A stretch of DNA of 58,085 nt. Source: Gammaproteobacteria bacterium. GTDB lineage: Bacteria; Pseudomonadota; Gammaproteobacteria; SZUA-140. The first letter of the stretch is position 1. Each line of letters starts with the position of its first letter. Where the stretch lies: positions 1 through 58,085 of the forward strand of contig WFVD01000030.1 of the NCBI GenBank assembly GCA_015491865.1, written 5' to 3'. Under the pieces are notes generated by a model. That model was not told where the DNA came from. It searched no databases and was given only the letters and a program-made list of their open reading frames with translations. Of this stretch, positions 12,001 to 17,365 are shown piece after piece. Position numbers and translations under genes: made by a program.

Positions 12001-14960
12001 GTGTTTATGCCAGCTATCTGCCTGAAACAGGTCTGCTTGACGTGGAAGGGCTCTTTACCAGCTACGAAGCTAATCTCAGCAATTATGCAGAGATCGCAAA
12101 TGCCCCGGAACGAGTGGATAATATAAAAATAAAAGCAGAAGCCGAGGCCAGGTTGGCATCGCTTGAAAAAGACAGGCGAGTTGTTGATCAGGTTGTTGCT
12201 GACAATGGAGAGGCCGACACATACCGCTATACCATCTTCCAGTGGTGGGGGGGGTGGGTTAATAACTTTTATGAAACCCGCTTCTTCCAGGACCCCGCCC
12301 AGGTCGCGAAGATCAATAACGCGAAGGCGGCTCAGACGGAGCTGGCAAGCACCATTGCCGCATTGAACACGGACCTTGCTGTGGCCAACGCGGCATTGAG
12401 TGACACTGATGCGGTGCTGGCAGATCTTGATGAAAAGCTCGCTGCTCAGTTCCTGATGGTTAAGGTGATGAGTCCCGTTGTGCTTGAGGTCTTCTCCGAT
12501 ACTCGCTCGGGCAGTGACCTGAAAGCGTTGCTGGATAAAGATAGCAGTTTGATTGCAACCGTCAGGTCATACAGCAATGAATATTCAGTGGTCACGGAAG
12601 CGGGTGATGATGTTGTCAACGATCCTGTTTTTAGTGATGCCAACTTTAGCACGGTCACCAGCACTGTTAGCTCGCTGGATTACACGGCACTGCTCTCACT
12701 AACGGGGTTAAACAATGCGGGTATCTATGCTGATTATGAGCAGATTGAATCTTTTACCCTGAACCTTGGTGATGGCAACGACACTGTTATTATCAGCGAT
12801 AGCCTGGGGCAGCGTGATAGTCGCATGCAGATCAACAGCGCTGCTGGCGATGATACTATTCGGATTGGTAATGAACTCGATACGGTTGATGATGTACTGG
12901 GTAACCTCTTTATCGATGCCGGCGAGGGTGAAAATGCGTTGACGGTTGAAGATTCAGGCGACGTGACTGGCGACACGATCACTCAGCAGTATGCCGATGA
13001 TGACTACCTGCAGCTAAGCGGCATGAGTGACGGTGAGATATTCTATCAATCATCGGGTGGTTTCAGTAAGGGGCTGTCGATAACAAGCTCTTCAGGTGGT
13101 GATGTCATTACCATTGATGCGCTGCATGCTGATGACCTTACCGAGCTGTTCTCAGTGGCGGGTGATGATGAAATATATGTAAACGATTTCGACCTGAACC
13201 CTGCTGCAACATTAACCATCTACGCGGGTGACGGTGCTGATCTGGTGGATGGAACCGCAGCACCACTTGCACTAACGATCCTGGGCGAGAATGGTGAGGA
13301 TACTCTCTGGGGCAGTCAGCTGGGCGACCTGATAAGTGGTGGCGATGGCCGTGACTATATCTGGGGGCTGAGCGGAAATGACACCATCTGGGGTGATGTT
13401 ATTGGCGGTTCATTAGCAAACGGCAGCGATATTATCTTTGGAAATGGTGGCGATGATGAGATCTATGGCCAGGGGGGCAATGATGCGCTCTTTGGTGATG
13501 ATGGTGTTGCCACCTTCGATGCCGCGGGATACCTGGTCGATATCAGAAGCAGTGGGCTGGCTCAGGGTGGCAACGATCTGCTAAGCGGTGGCGGTGGTAA
13601 TGACATCCTGGTTGGTGGTATTGGTGATGATGCATTGAGTGGTGGCGCAGGTAATGATTTCCTGTTCGGCAGTAACGCCTTTGTCACGTTAAACCCTGTC
13701 TGGATGGTTACACAGGGTGGTGACCTCGAGACCGATGTGAGCAGCGGAAATAACAGCGAGTCATCTGCTATTGCGGCTGGCATCTCTTTTGTAGGCAGCG
13801 CGCACTCTACTATTGCTGCACCTCGCCTGGAACAGAGTGATAACGACACCTTACGTGGCAGTGATGGTGATGATGTGCTGATGGGTGGCGCTGGTTCCGA
13901 TCGCCTGTATGGCGGTGGTGGTCGTGATGACATGATTGGTGATAGTGGCCTGGTCACATATGAACGTGAACTCAATCGTTCGACCTATGAGACACGCAAC
14001 TTCTTTATCGGCGGTGACGACTACCTGGATGCGGGTAGTGGAAACGACAAGCTATTTGGTGGCTTTGGCCGTGATACGTTAGTCGGTTCGCTTTCTGACG
14101 ATCTCCTGGTCGGGGATAATGGGCGCCTGATTATGGAAAATGGTTTTGTAAAATCACTGGTTCGTCTTGGGCAGGGGGAGCTGAGCCTCACTATGTCAAC
14201 CATGTCTGCACTGTTAAACAGTAACGATGTTCGCATCAAGGAGATACTTGGCGAGATTGAGCAGAACCAGGAGATGCTTGCCGGGCGAACTGTGGGCATT
14301 AATAATGCGGAGAAACATTCATCCGAGAATAGTCTGGCGGGCAAACCGTTCCAGCTTGCCAGTATTAGTACAGTTAATAGTGCAGGCACCCAGATAGTTA
14401 ATCAGCTCCTGGAAGAGCATACGGTTGTTTATGGAGAGACATTAACGACGATCGCGGAAGATTACCTCGGTGATGCCGCACGCTGGAAAGAGATTCAGGC
14501 ACTGAACCCTGAGATTAAGGATCCTGATAGAATTCCTGAAGGGATGACCATCAAACTACCGCCGATAGATGCAGAGCCCGTAGATGTAGAGCCCGCGTTG
14601 ATAACGGCACCTCCCGTTGCACAACTTGATAAGCAGCCGCTACTTACTCACACTCTACTCGGCGGAATTGTTCCGGTTGTAAGTGGTGCTGGACAGAGCT
14701 ACGCAGGGTTGAGTTATGCCGATGCGGTTGCAGCAAATGAAGCGGATGGCGAAACAGAGATTGATGAGGTATTGCTGGGTGTCGCGGCGGTAACAGCCGC
14801 CGGGCTGGGACGTGCCCAGTTAAACTGGCGGGTACTACAGAGTCGTAAAGAACTGATGACCGATGAGGTCGGCAGTGTTAATGCCGCTGGTTTCAATCGC
14901 CTGAAAAATGAATATGAAGGAAAACAGTATCTACGGTGGGATCAAGGCTCTCTGGGTTGA
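3..14960 (+). CDS. Giant RTX/pentapeptide/LysM repeat protein (5' end outside window)
   Basis: Very large predicted secreted or surface protein. The frame is open from base 3, so the true start lies upstream; the TTG at 78 is only a formal start, used here for residue numbering (4,960 residues). Residues 1-205 are pentapeptide repeats (FSGVDLRGFDFSGFDFSGTN type). EF-hand-like loops occur near 395 (DDGRITLGEL) and 745 (NSDGKITLSEL). RTX nonapeptides (GGSGNDEIFGQGGDDLL type) fill about 1667-1858 and 4402-4685, with degenerate GG/DD-rich repeats between about 2300 and 3050. Residues 3135-4135 are predicted helical, with a recurring unit. A LysM domain lies at 4781-4829 (HTVVYGETLTTIAEDYLGD), and a short hydrophobic stretch near 4895-4910. 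RTX repeats bind calcium outside the cell; LysM binds peptidoglycan or chitin-like glycans. The downstream HlyD/M50/SecA genes are its likely export partners (inference). Adhesin, matrix or surface-layer roles are possible; no catalytic domain was recognised. Confidence 0.9.
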   Translation, partial: SSGDGASTTGGLDLAALGALDFTSGLSLAGYDLRGFDLSALSDLGSLDFRGLDLSGVNFSGTNLTTLTGLTDSYLRGVDFSGVNFNGVGFNFSGLNLAGAKFSGATLINGLFGSGDSGNGINLRAVDLGGIDFAGLEFDFSRFDLSGATFANALNISELSFGSNRSGNSSGSILTGVNFSGVDLRGFDFSGFDFSGTNFSGASLAGVNFSDAILNGVDFSGVDLSVVVSLAGSFYDAATSLSLPEFNFGDVGAGSEVVLEPLDWLTDEPGVLFSGGFEDNVLKFSLDINQAFNESVAFNLSAADLLDTTGDSGFDLTATGNALIQGGFAFGFEAGLDLNNAIGELESRASAGVGGDFNAIINGDDFLREDDLYFTLDPLQAGFYASVSDLDVALALGIGEVSVSNSDFAIEAVATIEVADPGVDDGRITLGELSDYRNGGGTVTELVSVGLESGMAGNFVMDARASLFGETVNLDQLGRFIATVTDNDLLDGELPGFAFDVELAAELQTIILDFLRSVSDFSDGVIDDINAIDLPLIDGGFGELLAMVVGDVKNPLDFYSPVNDYFAQFSSGDSTANNNAGGSAPTIRGLLEVIMATVSGGAGNALGFVIEGSTIEFALELDRRVEFSEALALNLDQFAGDAAGLFDIFNIESSGNVAITPAATFGLGFGIDFGSTTPSLYIDPEAGLEQAEIDAGIRNDGLRMSLELLADDLDLEASLDLDAMLTDLANALGITDTSFLKNLTPGMFIENGVASLDTGIALVLQEKSNSNSDGKITLSELELAPVEITGEGIDIALPLFFPTPATALGGEGHHQLTLSADITTSGLASFDVNAPAIDSTVFLRTLWENPELIVEALDMVLRNINDSINDQVMAIKLPLIGDLSSMAGFIDDIRTSVLAPLQAELEKDGGDRSVGEIIADALGAAFGLLGLDGLEVTTEENFEDDNRYVVFNIAISDKLISQSLALDFDVGMPGLGLDIDGDINLDFGYNFGFGFGFDFAAADFFIDTTGNELELFLDAYLDKNAAGENFSANGSLTFLEVEVADVDDWDADWQERWRSEEGVDKPSGLYGGFIVDLKDTGNGVGGVVNDRLTTAEMRASSFSEMLEANLEVEADVDLFAEVRVPGIDLGALGFGDVMLELPAISTTLRYSQIFSGSDFGASGSSTELGGTPEFTFEAVTVDAGEFISEFVAPILDPIITIIEPIKPLLDMLSQEIGFLKQLDSPFTSLRDMVALILGEQAVAPIDALTSLSDIIDLATGFADSGVIDFGNFDIAVDSSGNATPAQSTATSPGSSSPESNASTKARIDDFASNGSFELSLIQDPFNAVKLLLGQTADIFRYTLPALDIEMDFGRSIPVFPGLNARIGGQVDLVSDFTFGFDTRGFNAFRNDDWQDPLLLFNGFYMDDNVINGVDNPELMLGATLSAGASLGIGGLVEAGVEGGIRGDVDFDFNDDIQDGKFYADEMLKRIGQGVECLFDIEGAVSAFLDAFIWAGVDLGLFGEVTLYEYRKSFVNEVLANFTFHCPEPATPDIAAFDSTTGALALRYDGASAGDAQNYTIEYVEGPLDLGSLYDYAASSTEKSDRSDTDKVLWKDKNGRNLTSDGSVNGTPLSNQIVIKSRGVIEVYDAASITSITAVGTDGADSYKIRGDVIEYSSITTINIDARGGDDTINLGGNNEGTGGQLTSSVLNGGAGNDVIRGSDAADTILGGSGNDEIFGQGGDDLLYAVNQSVTLNNETNDPLARNYDRLVGGAGADRLYGGDGADQLIGDFDEALPANELMSGNDTLYGGRGNDYLFGGAGLDELFGEDGKDLLSGGSGDDLLEGGGQDDLLEGNAGDDMMRGGEGNDYFAGGVGDDILYGDLGADIFEWYLGEGSDAIFGVSDGLSNVGDSPDRVRLFSFTRDDAGNLNDAVADDVIRVSANGTDVALDWNGNLFNFNSIGNLDIDSGRGADTFVFEDLSATTLMNVNLAVGSEQRFVEQERQARDSNGVLAFDSDGNPVMDTFNTLQKTTDVEQDSIEIIGKLGADQFDISSITKSDPETGLNVDAVRVTQASGVTFEIREVSDQNDIITVDGAAGDDEIDASGLVKDLIGELRLIGNEGDDRLIGSMFSETIIGGAGSDRITGGLGEDLFVSDQYSDIAREYRNGKLIIDTLVEQRDADFDLSNSEVTIGSEVESLNSVFESVEFTGGERANNFVLEDWSGNGLIDGGDGSDLYRVVLTQSAEGANYINVNDTGTDGRDVLDYWGSAEMDLIQMDTVYQQTQDPDRQFSNDRWLGYGSFGDGLLIAHFGAALAGYGKKDLDDTDALFEVGVSSLLASESFQVLNYSTVEDVTVRGGEGDDVFISDDTAASLNVYGNEGDDQFYIGSILEVEEVLVEGQEITVAIEITQGTSFEMNFYGGEGDDYFEVNHNAADINLYGDNGDDTFFIKALLTLDEDGKTVDLVGKEANVNAGKEVADETDTREVDIDSLVYVENANVNIDGGAGFDSVAVVGTVLSDTFYVWSEENAEGDIIQRIFGAGIKLNQLVNIERLMLLTGGGDDRVFINGVDLGPNADMMINLGAGSDEVRVGGDEVAFKVNYPTQNSIEFATLTGYDKGTGYLSWGRTVFDITTSELIVPFTIRTPAQSEDKTLPESKAINAIQSPLTIIGGLGEIDRLIINNQGGAQDVIISDTVLLKKQIETDDTRIVLPATAARVEVPRVDEGGNPVLDNSSVQIVDVFTDLLNQEKASDAAVKQMAADFLRNQILFQDKYIETDLVDQLQNMSGDERRQVELPVGISYAVFQDTLVEEESADTLPQQLEAFLSGSGYSADFEVTTVGSNTFYTLAKDGISNASGELISFSAVVETVTIDGVDYQNITQIKLTLDGEESLFKDSVKVLKTARSLLAEFLDGTGFSAVYEEYDVPGSTETFAQLIRIENSDGDLLEFESQNKTIVVDGVERRDMIGVSLITASKSLFEVRAGYIESVSVVDSDRLNTVAFQGVPASIFFDGFDEFNLSLNATAENTLLLDNNFFEGVTTVTGGEQRDQFTVLGSIGKSLLYGQEGDDQYSIGDGMIDSISAELFLLGGAGDDSVVVNSEALAADANVALDKNYLERQFEQVKLNKISSLLGFGGDDNVEISTTENELIVAKLKQQTEAYITLLGNAGSNNAGFEQFELVAALTGKRYAPELQALFDSAQQIFDDKVAVLVSDSESAYLASLEQMIDEYEVLTIRESTLQSVENYRLMIEALDDDRIAAQNALQSRLNDLNDSLLAEYGAAGYTDADRDAFEELLAGYAAGTTDLSGLLADGGLLDNLRQSTIDSFNVELTTLAEAYRSAVVAVDTLLATYADVGADFDTIIATLEADLTEQQTAEQGLNAQVDSLLNDRSAFDTQLSLYLENSDGSVTAASLISFVQEALNAEQAAFEATLTELAETYKNADSASRPAALAAIDVHLATLGNPLSTDARGVFDGQLAAYLADTDGSVTVDSLLNADIQAALAADKLDFENELTTQASAYKAANDVVTALVDKYGTTGVTTLRNIIDTLELERATLELASTTAEAELRERMDEIFGEPYAVATGTSFDTAMPSFIDGSMAVSLLLDTLNDAYEAQAVTYETELVPMLEAYKAEADEISRLTLWLAKDGLSLAAAESDLVDAEAETDVDSALVAHLEAVIAHKAAQMAGGARMDSVVTPAVAAARLDLNQYISEQLPSASSTAVDAAIATGDERSTDQLYQDLLAALDTELNEAFGSGISDERQNFENGVFGLVSAFKQAREAELALMEELAAYTDSSAAVTALLQSVRSAVAAIADTLSNSQGLDVDDYLAVADTTTLRDYLGGRALGDSSSTVNGLAQPVKERLSAIITAIEALSDDLFDRNEIAALDTAIEAFVDEVNAINEGVSAEGDLLKTVASGLMPALDIANIQTQLSNIQSVLDYQTDNPALFNVAAAFASDDVSFADAQALFKDSGTKSELITLIKAYRDVEKLADAYGISRFQELSPFNDTLQALERLGVYASYLPETGLLDVEGLFTSYEANLSNYAEIANAPERVDNIKIKAEAEARLASLEKDRRVVDQVVADNGEADTYRYTIFQWWGGWVNNFYETRFFQDPAQVAKINNAKAAQTELASTIAALNTDLAVANAALSDTDAVLADLDEKLAAQFLMVKVMSPVVLEVFSDTRSGSDLKALLDKDSSLIATVRSYSNEYSVVTEAGDDVVNDPVFSDANFSTVTSTVSSLDYTALLSLTGLNNAGIYADYEQIESFTLNLGDGNDTVIISDSLGQRDSRMQINSAAGDDTIRIGNELDTVDDVLGNLFIDAGEGENALTVEDSGDVTGDTITQQYADDDYLQLSGMSDGEIFYQSSGGFSKGLSITSSSGGDVITIDALHADDLTELFSVAGDDEIYVNDFDLNPAATLTIYAGDGADLVDGTAAPLALTILGENGEDTLWGSQLGDLISGGDGRDYIWGLSGNDTIWGDVIGGSLANGSDIIFGNGGDDEIYGQGGNDALFGDDGVATFDAAGYLVDIRSSGLAQGGNDLLSGGGGNDILVGGIGDDALSGGAGNDFLFGSNAFVTLNPVWMVTQGGDLETDVSSGNNSESSAIAAGISFVGSAHSTIAAPRLEQSDNDTLRGSDGDDVLMGGAGSDRLYGGGGRDDMIGDSGLVTYERELNRSTYETRNFFIGGDDYLDAGSGNDKLFGGFGRDTLVGSLSDDLLVGDNGRLIMENGFVKSLVRLGQGELSLTMSTMSALLNSNDVRIKEILGEIEQNQEMLAGRTVGINNAEKHSSENSLAGKPFQLASISTVNSAGTQIVNQLLEEHTVVYGETLTTIAEDYLGDAARWKEIQALNPEIKDPDRIPEGMTIKLPPIDAEPVDVEPALITAPPVAQLDKQPLLTHTLLGGIVPVVSGAGQSYAGLSYADAVAANEADGETEIDEVLLGVAAVTAAGLGRAQLNWRVLQSRKELMTDEVGSVNAAGFNRLKNEYEGKQYLRWDQGSLG

Positions 14961-15084
14961 TGCCGATAGGGCAGGGATGAAAGCTGATGATGATTTATGG
15001 GTGAAACAGTTGAATATTTTGAGCGCGAACGGGATCTATTTTAAAGATAACAACCAACAGAAAGAGGAAGTTTTGAATGGCTGA
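14908..15084 (+). CDS. Small ORF overlapping the giant gene in +1 frame
   Basis: A 58-codon open frame in +1 relative to the giant gene. It overlaps the giant gene's last 53 bases and the first 8 bases of the DUF3467 gene (ATGGCTGA overlap). The product begins MNMKENSIYGG, is mixed charged and hydrophobic, and has no family I recognise. ATGs at 14908 and 14914 have no clear ribosome-binding site; an internal ATG at 14977 follows GATAGGG at five-base spacing and would give 35 residues. It may be a real small protein translated by coupling, the displaced true C-terminus of the giant protein (indel or frameshift), or chance. The tight overlap at both ends favours one of the first two. Confidence 0.4.
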   Translation: MNMKENSIYGGIKALWVDADRAGMKADDDLWVKQLNILSANGIYFKDNNQQKEEVLNG

Positions 15085-15397
15085 TAAAGATAAAGTGCAA
15101 GCGACTAAAGGTTTACCCAGGATTCGCTGGGATGATTCAAAAATGCGCAGTACCTATGCAAACGTCTGTAATGTCTCTAGCACCCGAGAAGAGGTGACAC
15201 TTCTGTTTGGCACAAATCAGGCGTGGCATACTGGCCAGCCGGAGGTCTCTGTTGAGTTGAGTGATCGCATTATCATGAGTCCATTTGCAGCCAAACGTCT
15301 TTTGCAGCTGTTGACCAATGTTGTGGGTGAGTATGAAAACCGTTTTGGCGTGATGGAGACACCGAAAGGTGCCCAGACGCCTGAAGCTGTTAAATAG
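15077..15397 (+). CDS. DUF3467 family protein
   Basis: A 106-residue soluble protein. The central part (YANVCNVSSTREEVTLLFGT, then VELSDRIIMSPFAAKRL and a final VVGEYENRFG) matches my memory of the DUF3467 family, small bacterial proteins of unknown function. The start ATG follows GAGGAAG at 15063-15069 with seven-base spacing, a strong ribosome-binding site, and overlaps the end of the preceding small ORF. There is no signal peptide or membrane segment, so it should be cytoplasmic. Its place between the giant repeat protein and the export-type genes suggests a helper role such as chaperone or regulator, but this is inference from position only. Confidence 0.85.
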   Translation: MADKDKVQATKGLPRIRWDDSKMRSTYANVCNVSSTREEVTLLFGTNQAWHTGQPEVSVELSDRIIMSPFAAKRLLQLLTNVVGEYENRFGVMETPKGAQTPEAVK

Positions 15398-15420
15398 CCT
15401 GTTTTTCTCGTGCTGATGCT

Positions 15421-15457
15421 CCCTCGGTCTGGTTAGTCTGGTCCGAGGGGTCTCTTT
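15421..15457 (+). terminator. Possible hairpin terminator or attenuator after DUF3467 gene
   Basis: CCCTCGG at 15421-15427 pairs with CCGAGGG at 15443-15449 across a 15-base loop, followed by GTCTCTTTG, a broken T-tract. It sits in the only gap (about 115 bases) between the giant-protein genes and the five-gene export block, so it could lower read-through between cargo and export genes. The T-tract is weak, so this is a modest call. Confidence 0.4.
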
Positions 15458-15511
15458 GTCGCCTGCTGCTGATCACACAGCTAACATTACATAACGAATT
15501 TCCCCGTTTTG

Positions 15512-17356
15512 ATGAGTAAACAATCCCCCGGAGATGGCCCAGCATTAGAGATTGACCCTGCTCTGTGGCAGCGCTTTGCTGCGGCAAAAACAGATGGCGA
15601 ATACTATCAGGCGTGGTTGCGCCTGCAATCTGTTTTTATTGGTGATGTAGAGCAGTCACTGCTAGTGCTGCGGGAGGGAGATGAAGGTCGTTTTGTTCCC
15701 ATCGCTTACTGGCCAGAAGATGCCCCCAATATTGAGCGGCTAAGTAACATTATTGAGCGGGCGATTAAAGAGAGATGTGGGCTGGTGGCCCCTCATGAGG
15801 GGTTGGGTAGTTCATATCTAGTCGCTTTCCCAGTGATCGTTGAAGACAGAGTACAGGCGGTTGTTGCGATGGTGCTGGCGGCACGATCCAGCCTTGAACT
15901 ACAGATGTCGATGGGCCGTTTACAGTGGGGTAGTGGCTGGCTTGAGTTACTGCACCAGCGGCATGGCAAGCGGGATGTGGAGGCGACGCAGCACCGCCTG
16001 GCTGCGGCGACTGAACTACTGGCGAGCGTGCTCTCTGAAAAACAGAGTGCAAGTGCGGTGATGAAGTGCGTGACCGAACTTGCCACACTACTCTCATGCG
16101 ATCGCGTAAGTATCGGCTTCCTGCACCGTCACTATATGAAGGTGATGGCGCTATCGCACAGTGCCGAGTTTGGCAAAAAGATGAATCTGATCCGTTGTAT
16201 TGGCAATGCGATGGATGAAGCGATGGATCAACGTCATGAGGTTGTCTACCCTGTGCCGGACTATCGCGAAAGCCTTTTAACGCGCGCCCATGAAACGCTC
16301 TCACGTCAACATGGTGCCGGTAACATTCTTACCATTCCACTCTATCAGGAAGGGGAATGTTACGCCGCAGTCACGTTAGAACGCCCTCATGAGATGCCGT
16401 TTAGTGAGCAAGAGGTACATTACTGCCGAAGCGTGTGTTCGCTGGTTGGACCCGCGCTGGAAGAGAAGCGCCTGAATGACCGCTGGCTACCACGCAAGAT
16501 CCTGGATGCCGCCTGGCAACAGCTGGCGCGCCTCTTCGGCCCCTATTACCTTGCTCGTAAACTGGTGCTGTTAACGATCATTACCATCGTCGTCTTTTTT
16601 AGTCTCTATAAAGGTGAATATCACCTCTCATCAGATGCTGTACTGGAGAGCTATATTCAACGCATGGTAACGGCACCCAGCACTGGCTATATTGAGAGCA
16701 CCTATGTGCGCGCTGGTGACCTGATAGAAAAGGGTGAGCTGCTCGCCACCCTGGATGATAAAGATCTGCGACTTGAGCGGATGAAATGGTTAAGCCAGCG
16801 TAGTCAGTTGAAGAAGCAGTACCAGGAGGCGCGCGCCACACGCGATCGTGCCGGGATGAATGTGATCAGGGCGCAGATCGAACAGGCCGATGCTCAGATC
16901 AACCTGGTCGAACAGAAGCTAAAACGTAGCCGCATCACTGCACCATTTAATGGACTGGTGGTGAGTGGTGACCTCAGTCAGATGCTCGGTGGTGCCGTGC
17001 AGCAGGGCGACATGCTGTTTGAACTGGCCCCACTCAACGCCTATCGTCTCATCATTTACGTTGATGAGCGTCGTATCGGTGACGTGGTCGAAAACCAGCG
17101 CGGTGTGCTGGTGCTATCTTCTCTGCCGAATGAGCGCTACCCCTTTGAGGTTAACAAGATCACACCTGTTTCGACTGTGCGTGATGGTGGTAACTTCTTT
17201 CGTGTCGAGGCGAAGCTGGATGAGATCTCTGATCGGCTTCGCCCCGGCATGGAGGGGATCGGGAAAATTTATATTGATGAGCGCCTGCTAATCTCAATCT
17301 GGACGCGCAACCTGGTTGAATGGTGGCGACTCACATCATGGGAATGGTTTTCTTAG
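15512..17356 (+). CDS. GAF domain-membrane-HlyD adaptor fusion protein
   Basis: A 614-residue protein starting at ATG 15512 (a TTG three bases earlier is less likely). The cytoplasmic N-terminal half carries a GAF-like sensor domain at about residues 180-315 (SCDRVSIGFLHRHYMKVMAL ... NILTIPLYQEGECYAAVTLE) preceded by a possible degenerate second one. A single transmembrane helix follows at about 349-368. The C-terminal part is an HlyD/RND periplasmic adaptor: biotinyl-lipoyl-like half motifs (APSTGYIESTYVRAGDLIEK, ITAPFNGLVVSGDLSQMLGG) flank a coiled-coil hairpin, then a beta-barrel segment. Adaptors link an inner-membrane pump to the cell exterior; the GAF module would let a cytoplasmic ligand or state gate it (inference). 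It is the first gene of a tight operon, nine bases before the M50 gene. Confidence 0.85.
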   Translation: MSKQSPGDGPALEIDPALWQRFAAAKTDGEYYQAWLRLQSVFIGDVEQSLLVLREGDEGRFVPIAYWPEDAPNIERLSNIIERAIKERCGLVAPHEGLGSSYLVAFPVIVEDRVQAVVAMVLAARSSLELQMSMGRLQWGSGWLELLHQRHGKRDVEATQHRLAAATELLASVLSEKQSASAVMKCVTELATLLSCDRVSIGFLHRHYMKVMALSHSAEFGKKMNLIRCIGNAMDEAMDQRHEVVYPVPDYRESLLTRAHETLSRQHGAGNILTIPLYQEGECYAAVTLERPHEMPFSEQEVHYCRSVCSLVGPALEEKRLNDRWLPRKILDAAWQQLARLFGPYYLARKLVLLTIITIVVFFSLYKGEYHLSSDAVLESYIQRMVTAPSTGYIESTYVRAGDLIEKGELLATLDDKDLRLERMKWLSQRSQLKKQYQEARATRDRAGMNVIRAQIEQADAQINLVEQKLKRSRITAPFNGLVVSGDLSQMLGGAVQQGDMLFELAPLNAYRLIIYVDERRIGDVVENQRGVLVLSSLPNERYPFEVNKITPVSTVRDGGNFFRVEAKLDEISDRLRPGMEGIGKIYIDERLLISIWTRNLVEWWRLTSWEWFS

Positions 17357-17365
17357 GCAGCCGGG

